Assembly: GCA_024102815.1 (NCBI GenBank)
Contig: JAGFJJ010000015.1
Location: 1-56,780, forward strand
Length of the DNA stretch: 56,780 nucleotides
Direction: 5' to 3'
Origin: Phycisphaerae bacterium
Lineage (GTDB): Bacteria; Planctomycetota; Phycisphaerae; UBA1845
Position 1 is the first letter of the stretch. Every line of letters starts with the position of its first letter. Position numbers and translations under genes: made by a program. The notes below the pieces were generated by a model. The model worked only from the letters and a program-made list of their open reading frames with translations, made no database searches and had not been told where the DNA came from. This document shows, in pieces, positions 7,090 through 17,074 of the stretch.

Positions 7090-7267
7090 GCCGATATTCT
7101 CCCTTCCACTTGGAGTTGTACACACGTAAGAACGCGCCGGGTCAATGGTCGCCCCGGTTGGCGCGGAGTGTACGGCCGCTGGTCTCGGGCTACAAGCGCG
7201 CTTGGTGAGCGCATATCTGTACGGGGCGGGGCGACTTCCCCTGCCCTCCTTCAATGTCACGAAACAA

Positions 7268-7306
7268 CTCGCCCCCGCGGCGCGACATGTCGGCTGCGGG
7301 GGCGAG
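7268..7306 (-). terminator. Intrinsic terminator-like hairpin after the peptidase gene
   Basis: A perfect 11-bp stem (CTCGCCCCCGC at 7268-7278 with GCGGGGGCGAG at 7296-7306) lies just past the stop of the minus-strand S9 peptidase gene. On that strand it is followed by TTGTTTC, a weak U-tract. It probably separates that gene from the M42 gene. Confidence 0.6.
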
Positions 7307-7329
7307 GCGATTCTGCGCAGGCTGGTGAT

Positions 7330-9552
<2,223 letters not shown>

Positions 9553-9934
9553 GATGGGGTTCCTTGACTTTTCCAGTGTTGGCCCTGCGCGTCGAAACGA
9601 ACATCGCAGCAACCCCCTCCGGATTGCGTTGGGTCGACGTGTCCGTCCGTCCGGACACGGGAGCCTCTTTCTGAGGTTCTAATCGCAGGCGGAATGCGCA
9701 GCAATAAGCGGGCGGTGACACCGCCTCGTCGCCGACGATTTTCGACCGTTACGTCTAAGTCGCGGAATCGAGTCCCATGTCACTCTCGCTGCTGCAGGAA
9801 TCCTCTCACGCACGGCCTGCTTGCGGGAACCCAGGCCCGACGGAGAGCGACGAGGGGACTCGCCCGCGCGCAGGACCGGGAGGGGATTTCCTTCCACCCA
9901 ACCGGGCTGTGCGGGCAGTTCAAAGGTCGAGTTG
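9553..9934. other. Intergenic region with an inverted repeat
   Basis: No convincing gene is seen. An 8-bp perfect inverted repeat (CGTGTCCG/CGGACACG, 9638-9659) lies about 90 nt upstream of the S9 peptidase start and could be an operator or hairpin. The rest shows nothing recognisable. Confidence 0.4.
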
Positions 9935-10729
9935 CTACAGGCCGAATTTGATCGCCGCACCGCAAAGCAGGATCACGAAACCAGCTGCAGCATGGCTGAA
10001 CCGCTCCATGTACCGAAAGTGAAGGGCGCCGACTCCGGCGCACGCCAGAACCACAATGCTGGTCATGGTTGCAATCGTGATCGCACCAAAGACGGTGGTG
10101 ACCAGCAGGACGTCGGTCCAATGTCCACCGGCGGCCGGGTACATGAGCATGGGGATCAGCGGTTCGCACGGGCCGAAAAGGAATATCGTGAACAGAATCC
10201 ACGGGGTCAGAGACGTGGCAGTGGAGGAACCGTCTGCCGGCTTCGCTGGGTTGTGGATGTGCAGGTGATCTTGCTCGTGGACGTGTTCGTGGGCGTGAAC
10301 GGTGCCGTCGTCGTGGACGTGGAGGTGTGTGTGCGGCCGATTCCGCAAGCCGCGCTTGATGCCCCACAACGTGTATGCAAGTCCGAATGCGACCAACAGC
10401 CAGCCCGCCAGATCGCCGCGGAAGCCCTCAATGCTCTCGAGCCTGAAGACCGCCACGCCGAGTGCGATGCCACCCAAGCCGAGAGCTACAGAACTGAGCA
10501 CGTGGCCGAAGCCGCAAAGCACAGTGATCAGGATCGTCTTGCGGAGTGACCATCGTCCCACGCGAGACATGGCCACAAACGGCAGGTAGTGGTCCGGACC
10601 GAAAAGCGTGTGCATGAACCCCAGGGATGCGGCCGTTCCGCAGAGAATCAGCGTTTCATTCAAGGTCAGTCTCTCTTCGTACGGGCAGCTACGTCGATCG
10701 GGTGCCTGGACGACACTCGCTAGTGGCAT
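9935..10729 (-). CDS. NicO/UreH-like membrane transporter with His-rich loop
   Basis: This membrane protein has about six segments. The first carries GFMHTLFGPDHYLPF, the H-x4-D-H metal motif of nickel/cobalt (NicO, RcnA, HoxN) and UreH/SafE-type transporters. A cytosolic or periplasmic loop is very His-rich (THLHVHDDGTVHAHEHVHEQ), and FLFGPCEPLIPMLMYPA is the second conserved helix. Export or uptake of Ni/Co or a related metal is likely. The start is uncertain: the ATG at 10729 adds 22 unlike residues, whereas the TTG at 10663 follows GAAGAGAG and begins right before the first helix. I favour the TTG. Confidence 0.8.
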   Translation of the reverse strand: MPLASVVQAPDRRSCPYEERLTLNETLILCGTAASLGFMHTLFGPDHYLPFVAMSRVGRWSLRKTILITVLCGFGHVLSSVALGLGGIALGVAVFRLESIEGFRGDLAGWLLVAFGLAYTLWGIKRGLRNRPHTHLHVHDDGTVHAHEHVHEQDHLHIHNPAKPADGSSTATSLTPWILFTIFLFGPCEPLIPMLMYPAAGGHWTDVLLVTTVFGAITIATMTSIVVLACAGVGALHFRYMERFSHAAAGFVILLCGAAIKFGL

Positions 10730-10755
10730 TCTTCATGCCGAACGCCGCTGGGGAG

Positions 10756-11229
10756 CTACGGGAATGTCTGCCCGCATCGCGGGCAGCGCTCCACCCGGCC
10801 GTCCGTGTGCGGCACGACCCATCGTCCGCCACAGGCGGGGGAATAGCAAGGCCGCGCGCGATGCCCGGTCTTCTGCTCGCACTTCGGGCAGGTTACGGGG
10901 AAGTCGTTAAACCCGAACTTGCGCTGAATGACGAAGTGATAGCCGCATTGCGGGTTCGTGCAGAGGAGGTGAAAGTCGGCCGTGACGGCGCGCTCGCTCG
11001 CCTCCTGGGGCAGGGGGTTGATCGCCGTCGTCAGCCAGGACGCGGACCAGAGAAGCACGACCGCGCCCAGCGCGTACGTCGCATAGCGAACCGGCGCCGC
11101 CTCCCAGATCATATGCGGGTTTTCCTGGCATGCGGCAATCCAGGCGCGAAAGTGCTGGCGCAAAACCGGCGCGCGCTGACGCGCGATCTCGCTCCACTCC
11201 GCGATGCGTCCCGGACGTTCCTGTGCCAT
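10756..11229 (-). CDS. Membrane-anchored zinc-ribbon hypothetical protein
   Basis: This 157-residue protein has one membrane helix (about 48-68) followed by a soluble domain with paired cysteines: CTNPQCGYHF, CPKCEQK, CYSPACGGRWV and CPRCGQTF. That is enough for two zinc ribbons. Function unknown. It lies 26 nt upstream of the NicO-like gene on the same strand, so co-transcription is likely. Metal binding could connect the two, but zinc ribbons are usually structural. Confidence 0.7.
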   Translation of the reverse strand: MAQERPGRIAEWSEIARQRAPVLRQHFRAWIAACQENPHMIWEAAPVRYATYALGAVVLLWSASWLTTAINPLPQEASERAVTADFHLLCTNPQCGYHFVIQRKFGFNDFPVTCPKCEQKTGHRARPCYSPACGGRWVVPHTDGRVERCPRCGQTFP

Positions 11230-11340
11230 GATTTCCTCGCGCGGATCGTCGCGTGTTCATTCTAGGCTGCCTGGACGTGCTGTCGCGAGGGCCAAGGTGC
11301 GATCCAAGCGAGTTGTGACAAACTCTCCGAAAAAGGGCGA

Positions 11341-11382
11341 GACTGACCGGGGAAGGGGGTGAGCCGGTACACCCGGTCAGTC
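11341..11382 (-). terminator. Strong hairpin, possible terminator or RNA element
   Basis: A perfect 11-bp stem GACTGACCGGG (11341-11351) pairs with CCCGGTCAGTC (11372-11382) around a 20-nt loop. On the minus strand it is followed by TCGCCCTTTTT, a T-run about 6 nt away, so it could end a minus-strand transcript. There is no gene directly upstream on that strand, which leaves open a small RNA. Confidence 0.45.
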
Positions 11383-11475
11383 CGCCGGCGCGTTCGCATG
11401 GCGGCAGTCGGTTCTCCGATCGGCAGCGGTGGGGCGCTTCACTGGGTAACGAATCGACGGTGTGCTTGACGCTGA

Positions 11476-11534
11476 GACTCCCTCGTCGGGCGCGGCCTTT
11501 CGACCGCGCCCGACGCCCCCCGGTAAAGGGAGTC
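11476..11534. ncRNA. Nested stem-loop, candidate structured RNA
   Basis: An inner perfect 11-bp stem (GTCGGGCGCGG 11485-11495 with CCGCGCCCGAC 11504-11514, loop CCTTTCGA) is enclosed by a second perfect 7-bp stem (GACTCCC 11476-11482 with GGGAGTC 11528-11534). Two coaxial perfect stems in a non-coding stretch suggest a folded RNA. No known RNA family was recognised; RNase P, tmRNA and SRP signatures were looked for and not seen. Confidence 0.35.
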
Positions 11535-12216
11535 ACTGATTCCACTTTGAGGACGCCGGGCTTCGTGTCGCGTATGCGGGCTGATTCGCCGCGGGACGCG
11601 AAACCCAATCCCCCAAGGTTCCTTCACTTCTCCTCCGGCCGTGAACTTGGCCGATTCCACCCCTTCGACGGACCATATTCTCAACGTGCTCAAGGCCGAG
11701 GAGAAGGGTGCGATCGTAACCTTCTCATTACAAATATGTTACGGCTTATCCAGGCAGAGGCGACACTTGGTGTGCGGGAAAGTGCGTCGTGACTGGCTGA
11801 CGAGTCCGGCCGGTATGTTGCGGGAAAGGGCGCGGCGAGAGGACTTCAGGCAGAGGTTGTGTCGTTTTCGGACGAATGGCCGATCGCCAGATTCACGTTC
11901 TCCTGAAATAAGGCGAAGATCCGTAATTATATCGTACACAATAGGTTAGCGACTCGTACCAGCAGATTCTGCGCAATGCATTTCCGTTGACAGTCCGGTC
12001 CGATGAAGGTACATACAGCGGTCGTATGGAACGCGATTTCGTCGCTGAACCGGCGACTCTCGATTTGCGGCTTCTAACCAAGCCGTGGCGGACTTCCGGG
12101 GTTGGAATGATCTTCCAATCCCGGAAGTTTTTTTGCGCAGTGAGCTTTGCTTGGCTGTTGATTTTCTTCACGTGCAAGTTCGATGCGCTCGTTGCCTCAA
12201 GCAGGTCCAAGTATCC

Positions 12217-13254
12217 ATGAGCGCCGCTCCCGATTCGTACGAGATCCGTTCGACGCCAATTCGCGATGCGCATGTCGTCTCGAATGTTCCATTGTGCCGG
12301 GACCACTACCGGCTGATGCTCGCTATTGCGGGCACGGTCCCTGCAGAGCCGGGTCAGTTCGTTCATATCGTTCCACCTGAGGACGGATCCGGCGACTATC
12401 GGACGTTCGCTTGGAGCGACGGCGGGCCATCTCGGATGTGGTTCGAAGATACGCAGCGTCCGCTTCTTCGTCGGGCGTTCAGCATTGGCGGGCTTCGATC
12501 AATCGGAGAATCTCGTCCGCCGCGAACGGAAATTGACCTGATTTATCGCGTTGTGGGATCCGGTACGCGTTGGATGGCATCGCTCGGAGAGGGCGACTCG
12601 GTGAGCCTGCTCGGCCCGCTCGGGAACCGTTTCCCGATCCATGCGACGAAGAATCACGCGTGGCTGGTGGCGGGCGGAGTGGGGCTGCCACCGATTCTCT
12701 GGCTGGCGGAAGCGCTTGCCCGCTCCGGGAAGCGCGCCGTGGCGTTTTGCGGTGCGCGAACGCGCGAGTTGCTGCCGCTTGGATTGAGCGGCGAAGTCAG
12801 TCCGGATGCGGCCGCGCTGTCGGCGACACTGTGCATTTTGGATTTTTCGGCGCATGGCATCCCGGCTGTAATCAGTTCGGACGACGGCACGCTGGGGCTG
12901 CGCGGTTCCGTTCTGGATGCGCTTCGCGCATTTCACAGTACGAGGAATGCGGTGTCGCCGGACGATCTGGTCGTGTACACGTGCGGTCCCGAGGCGATGA
13001 TGCGCGCCGTAGCGGCTTGGAGCGTGACTGAGGGAATCGAATGTCAAGTCTGCATGGAGCGATCGATGGCCTGTGGGATCGGTACCTGCCAGTCCTGTGT
13101 CGTCGCGTTGCGGTCCGAGGGTTCCGTTTCCTGGAAGTACTCGCTTTGCTGCACCGACGGTCCGGTCTACGACGCGCGTCGCATCAGTTGGGATGAGCCT
13201 CAGCGACCGTCGGGCCCCGCGGCCGGTACGGGGTTCGTTCCGAAAGGCATCTGA
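12217..13254 (+). CDS. pyrK: Dihydroorotate dehydrogenase electron transfer subunit (PyrK-type)
   Basis: This is a 345-residue iron-sulfur flavoprotein of the ferredoxin-reductase fold that passes electrons from PyrD1B-type dihydroorotate dehydrogenase to NAD+ in pyrimidine synthesis. Visible: FAD-binding RRAFSIGG, NAD-binding VAGGVGLPPILWLA, the CGPEAMMRAV motif, and the [2Fe-2S] cysteines in CQVCMERSMACGIGTCQSC with a final Cys in YSLCCTDGPVYDA. It is longer than usual PyrK (about 250) because of N-terminal and mid-chain insertions. pyrD is not in the window. The stop overlaps the convergent tdk gene by 55 bp. Confidence 0.88.
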   Translation: MSAAPDSYEIRSTPIRDAHVVSNVPLCRDHYRLMLAIAGTVPAEPGQFVHIVPPEDGSGDYRTFAWSDGGPSRMWFEDTQRPLLRRAFSIGGLRSIGESRPPRTEIDLIYRVVGSGTRWMASLGEGDSVSLLGPLGNRFPIHATKNHAWLVAGGVGLPPILWLAEALARSGKRAVAFCGARTRELLPLGLSGEVSPDAAALSATLCILDFSAHGIPAVISSDDGTLGLRGSVLDALRAFHSTRNAVSPDDLVVYTCGPEAMMRAVAAWSVTEGIECQVCMERSMACGIGTCQSCVVALRSEGSVSWKYSLCCTDGPVYDARRISWDEPQRPSGPAAGTGFVPKGI

Positions 13255-13826
13255 TTCTCGGGCGGAGCTTCCTTGGGGGGATGCCAGCAATCGCCGCACC
13301 TGGCCTCGTAGGATTCGGGACCGCCGATCAATCGCCCCTGGATGATCGGGGTCGTGCGCTGGGTGCGATCCGCCTGCCGCCCGCAGCGGGCGCAGGTGGC
13401 GGTGAGTCGATTCACTTCGTCGGCCACGTCGAGTAACGACCGGACCACCGGGAATCCAACCCCCCAACTGTCACGATCCAGCGCGGTGACGAGCATGCTA
13501 ATGCCGCGCTTGCGCAAGCCAGTTGCGACTTCCACGAGTCCCAAGCTGAAGAAGTGCCCTTCGTCGATCGCGACCAACTCTACGCCGGGGGGAACACGAT
13601 CGGGAATCTCGGCGGCACTTCGGACGCAGGAGGCCGGCAGGGCTTTGCCACCGTGGCTTACGACGGAATCGACAAGGTAGCGGTTGTCCAGCGCATGCTT
13701 GAAAATAATGTAAGGGGAGGATGGGTTCGCCAATCGGCGGAACAGCTCGGTTGTCTTTCCAGAGAACATGCAACCGCAAATGAGGGTGAGTCGGCCGAGG
13801 GTCGGCGGGTCGACGGACTCGTTCAT
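13200..13826 (-). CDS. tdk: Thymidine kinase (type II, zinc-containing)
   Basis: This 208-residue enzyme phosphorylates thymidine with ATP for dTMP salvage. Walker A is GCMFSGKT (18-25), the catalytic/Mg motif is IDEGHFFSLG, and the zinc site is CARC plus CGDC near the C-terminus. The substrate lasso (TTPIIQGRLIGGPESYEARC) is present. The C-terminal 20 residues are extra and overlap the 3' end of pyrK on the opposite strand. Confidence 0.92.
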   Translation of the reverse strand: MNESVDPPTLGRLTLICGCMFSGKTTELFRRLANPSSPYIIFKHALDNRYLVDSVVSHGGKALPASCVRSAAEIPDRVPPGVELVAIDEGHFFSLGLVEVATGLRKRGISMLVTALDRDSWGVGFPVVRSLLDVADEVNRLTATCARCGRQADRTQRTTPIIQGRLIGGPESYEARCGDCWHPPKEAPPENQMPFGTNPVPAAGPDGR

Positions 13827-13884
13827 ACAGTTGCACCCGGAATTCGAATTGCGTCACCGTGCCCGCTTGGAAATCGGACAGTAT

Positions 13885-14934
13885 CTATCTCCGCGATCTA
13901 TTCCCCACCGGGGCGCTCGCCCCAGCCGCTTCAGCGAAACGCTTGGCGACAAGGTCCTGCGGGTCGAGTTGCGCGGCGCGGTCCAGGGCCTCGGCGGCGC
14001 CCACGGCGTTTCCGCTGTTATAGCGGAAGTACCCGACGGCGAACCACAGCGCACTCACGTCTTGTCGACGGGCCGCCGCCTCAAGGCGGTTCAGACTCCG
14101 CGAAAATGTCGCCGGATCAGGAAAGGCGCTGGGAATATCCACAGTAATGAACGCGAGTTTGGGCTGGAGCTCGAACGCGCGGTGCACCATCGATGCAGCT
14201 TCGCTGAATCGCCCCAAGCCGACCTGTGCGTGGGCGGCGCAGAGTCGGGAGGAGGGATCGCCCTGGTTCAGTTCTGCGGCAAGCATGAACGCACGCGCGG
14301 CGCTGACGAAGTCGCCGCGAGCCATGGAATCGTGTCCGGCGTTCATGGCGTCGCGATAATTGTTCAGGGCAAACATCGCCTGTCGCCGGACGTTTCGTTC
14401 AATCTCCCGCGGACCCACGCCGAGATCAACGGCGCGATCGAGAGGGAGTTCATAATTGCCCTGGCCCGATTCGTCCCAGCGACGATAGGAATAACGACCA
14501 TAGGGATCGCCCTCGTACGAATAATCGTAGAGGTAGTGATATCCCCCATAGCGGTACGGACGGTGCGGGTACCGCCCGTAATAGCCCCGCCCGTCATCTG
14601 CGCGGCCATCGGGAGACAGATACATAGATCGCTCCCAGGCACGGATGGCGCCGGGAAATCCGAAATCGCGGTAGAGCTGGCCAAGGCCTTCGGAATCGTC
14701 CGCCTCCTTGGCGGGGGGCACCGAGGACGAATCGAATTCATCGAGCGAAGCGGGAACGGCCGGCCTGCCTGGAGCCCGCCGGTCTTGCGCAGAAGCCGTC
14801 CCAGCCAACCAGATGAGCGGCAGGCTGAGTGCGACAACGGCGTGAAACCGGATTCGCACCGGACAGGGGATGCAACTTGCTCCAGGACTGGCGGAGTAAT
14901 CATGCGAATGATCGTCTTGAGTTCGTCTGATCAT
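13885..14934 (-). CDS. Exported TPR-like protein with Tyr/Gly-rich segment
   Basis: This is about 349 residues from the ATG at 14934; in-frame ATGs at 14961 and further upstream are possible. A signal peptide (RIRFHAVVALSLPLIWLAG, then TASAQ) directs export. After an acidic stretch comes a striking Tyr/Arg/Gly-rich segment (GYYGRYPHRPYRYGGYHYLY), then helical tetratricopeptide-like repeats to the C-terminus (for example GDFVSAARAFMLAAELN and NAVGAAEALDRAAQLDP). It is probably a periplasmic scaffold. No enzyme motif. Confidence 0.75.
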   Translation of the reverse strand: MIRRTQDDHSHDYSASPGASCIPCPVRIRFHAVVALSLPLIWLAGTASAQDRRAPGRPAVPASLDEFDSSSVPPAKEADDSEGLGQLYRDFGFPGAIRAWERSMYLSPDGRADDGRGYYGRYPHRPYRYGGYHYLYDYSYEGDPYGRYSYRRWDESGQGNYELPLDRAVDLGVGPREIERNVRRQAMFALNNYRDAMNAGHDSMARGDFVSAARAFMLAAELNQGDPSSRLCAAHAQVGLGRFSEAASMVHRAFELQPKLAFITVDIPSAFPDPATFSRSLNRLEAAARRQDVSALWFAVGYFRYNSGNAVGAAEALDRAAQLDPQDLVAKRFAEAAGASAPVGNRSRR

Positions 14935-15001
14935 GGCCGGGACTCCGTTGGGTTCGGACATTCGGCTCTGCGGACGCGCCCGTGTTGATTGTACGCGCGC
15001 A

Positions 15002-15784
15002 TCATCCGTCGTGGGCGGCTTGTTCCTCGACCCCGTCAGGGGGGTGAACGGCCTCATTTTCCAGCCCCTCAAACAAGGCTGAGCCGATTCGCACGCAGGT
15101 CGATCCTTCGAGAATGGCTGCCTCGAAGTCGCTGCTCATGCCCATGGAAAGCTCGCGGAAGGCCGGGCCACCCATCCGCTCCGCCACGATCTCCTCGAAG
15201 AGCTCCCGGGTTCGCTCGAAGGTCCGGCGAACCGCGGACTGGTTGTCGGTCAAGGGGGCCATGGTCATCAGACCGCGGAGCTCGAGGTGCTTGAGCGTCG
15301 TAAGCTGCTCTGCGAGGTGCGATGCAGCTCCCACCGCGACACCGTGCTTGCTGGACTCGCCCGAGGCGTTGATTTGGAGCAGGATTGGAATTGGCCGGCC
15401 GAGTTTCGTGGCGTGGGCATCGATTTCCTCTGCAAGACGCAGGCTATCCACGGAGTGAATAAGATCCACGAATGGGAGGAGAGACTTGACTTTATTGCGC
15501 TGAAGGCTGCCGATCATGTGCCACCGGGGCTGACGCGGTTCGTCCTTGCCGGTATTGCCTCCGAAGGCTTCGTGGATGGCCTGGGCGCGCCGGACCAATT
15601 CCTGGGCGCGGCTTTCGCCGATATCTCGAACGCCAAGCTCCAGCATCCCGTGGATGGCTTCGATGCTGACATACTTGGTAACGGCGATAAGGCGAATCTC
15701 GGCCGGATCGCGTCCGACACGGAGGCAAGCGGCGTTGATACGCTCCCGAACCCGAGCGAGATTGTCCCGTAGTCGGTGAAGCAT
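15002..15784 (-). CDS. YggS/PROSC-family pyridoxal-phosphate homeostasis protein
   Basis: This is a 260-residue TIM-barrel PLP-binding protein. The PLP lysine lies in IRLIAVTKYVS; further family motifs are GESRAQELV, WHMIGSLQRNKVKSLLPF, IHSVDSLRLAEEI, ELRGLMTMAP and the final LSMGMSSDFEAAILEGSTCVR plus IGSALF. The family buffers intracellular PLP and has no known catalytic reaction. The ATG at 15784 gives the normal length. Divergent from trmB. Confidence 0.93.
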   Translation of the reverse strand: MLHRLRDNLARVRERINAACLRVGRDPAEIRLIAVTKYVSIEAIHGMLELGVRDIGESRAQELVRRAQAIHEAFGGNTGKDEPRQPRWHMIGSLQRNKVKSLLPFVDLIHSVDSLRLAEEIDAHATKLGRPIPILLQINASGESSKHGVAVGAASHLAEQLTTLKHLELRGLMTMAPLTDNQSAVRRTFERTRELFEEIVAERMGGPAFRELSMGMSSDFEAAILEGSTCVRIGSALFEGLENEAVHPPDGVEEQAAHDG

Positions 15785-16035
15785 GGGGTTGCGGTTTCGA
15801 TTCGCGACGCGGCGGGGTAGTGCCGCGGGGCGTTCTCCTCCTGATCCGAGTCAGGCAGAGTATACCCTGCGGTGGGACGATCAACCACCCGATGGCAATT
15901 GCTCCAGCGACACCTTCGCCCCGACAGTTTCCCCATGAGAACGTGGCTTGTTAAATTAACGCGAGTCAATCGCCGTGAAGCAGGAATGCGGAGCTTGATG
16001 GCTCGGAGGAGCGAAGGGCGAGGTACGGCCGGAAC

Positions 16036-16683
16036 ATGACGCTGGTTACACAAGACGTGATGGTGGCTCCGCCTGCGGAGGGAGAAATCCTCGATGCGCG
16101 CATGTGGGATACGTCCCTCTCGAGTGTGGAAATAGAGATTGGCTGCGGAAAGGGCGGCTTTCTCTTGGAGCAGGCGCGGTCGCGCCCCGATGTGCTCTTT
16201 CTCGGTGTGGAATGGGCCAACAAATATTACAAATTTGCGGCCGACCGCATGGCTCGCTGGAATGTAACGAATGTACGGATCATGCGGACGGACGCCGCAG
16301 TGCTCGTGCGCCGGCAGTTGGTGGACACGAGCGTGAGCGTGATGCACGTGTACCACCCCGATCCCTGGCCCAAGAAGCGTCATCACAAGCGGCGGCTGTT
16401 TCAGCCGGAGTTCGTTGACGCGGTGTGGCGCGTGCTGGTTCCCGAGGGACGATTGCACGTACAGACGGATCACGAGGAGTATTTCGCGTGGATCGTGGAC
16501 GTCCTGCGACGACAGGACGGGATGCGTCAGATCGGAGACGGGCCGGTCGTACGTTCCGACGATGTGCCGGAATCGCTGAGAACGAACTTCGAGATCAAGT
16601 ATCGCCGGGAGGGGCGGTCCATTTATCGAGCCTCCTGGCTGAAGTGCGGGGGCGATGATCAATCGTTGGGGAGGGAACTGTGA
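16036..16683 (+). CDS. trmB: tRNA (guanine-N7-)-methyltransferase
   Basis: This 215-residue SAM-dependent enzyme makes m7G46 in tRNA variable loops. The SAM site is EIEIGCGKGGFLLEQA (33-48). The family signature HVYHPDPWPKKRHHKRRL (104-121), QTDHEEYFAW and the C-terminal TNFEIKYRREGRSIYRA are all present. The stop overlaps the GTG of the next gene (GTGA), so the two are translationally coupled. Confidence 0.95.
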   Translation: MTLVTQDVMVAPPAEGEILDARMWDTSLSSVEIEIGCGKGGFLLEQARSRPDVLFLGVEWANKYYKFAADRMARWNVTNVRIMRTDAAVLVRRQLVDTSVSVMHVYHPDPWPKKRHHKRRLFQPEFVDAVWRVLVPEGRLHVQTDHEEYFAWIVDVLRRQDGMRQIGDGPVVRSDDVPESLRTNFEIKYRREGRSIYRASWLKCGGDDQSLGREL

Positions 16684-17024
16684 AAAGCTGCCTGACCGTG
16701 GTCACCGACCTGATTTTCGCGACTCGGATTCGGGGCGCGGTCCTGGACGCCGGATGGGAGTTCCGCCAGATTCGAGACCAAGCGGCATTGGAACAGGCCG
16801 CACCGGGCGCGGTGCCGGATCTGGTCTTGGTCGATATGAACGCGGAGGGTATCGAATCGGTGTCCGCAATTCGTTACACTAAGGCACATTGGCCGGGGGC
16901 GCGGGTGGTGGCGTTTTATGCCCACGTGCAGACTTCGTTACGAGATGCGGCACTTGAGGCCGGGGCGGATGACGTTCTTGCCCGGTCACAATTCGTGGGA
17001 GCCTTGGCCGATTTGCTGTCCTGA
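16680..17024 (+). CDS. Degenerate response-regulator receiver-like protein
   Basis: This is 114 residues with the alternating beta/alpha pattern of a receiver domain. LVLVDMNAEGIESV places an Asp at the phospho-acceptor position, but the acidic pair after strand 1 is reduced to one Asp (VVTDLIF) and the usual late Lys-Pro is replaced (VLARSQF). It probably binds a partner without normal phosphorylation. The start is GTG at 16680, overlapping the trmB stop. No output domain and no kinase nearby. Confidence 0.7.
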   Translation: MKSCLTVVTDLIFATRIRGAVLDAGWEFRQIRDQAALEQAAPGAVPDLVLVDMNAEGIESVSAIRYTKAHWPGARVVAFYAHVQTSLRDAALEAGADDVLARSQFVGALADLLS

Positions 17025-17074
17025 CCAATGGTGAATCTGTGGAGTATTTGCGAATGACGCCGTTTGGGGAGTCC

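Larger units (their letters stand above)
11230..12216. other. Long intergenic region, no gene seen
   Basis: About 990 bp lie between a minus-strand gene start and pyrK on the plus strand. Both strands lack a convincing reading frame. The left half contains strong hairpins (annotated separately at 11341-11382 and 11476-11534). The right half from about 11640 is AT-richer and may hold the pyrK promoter, but no clear -35/-10 pair was found. Confidence 0.5.
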
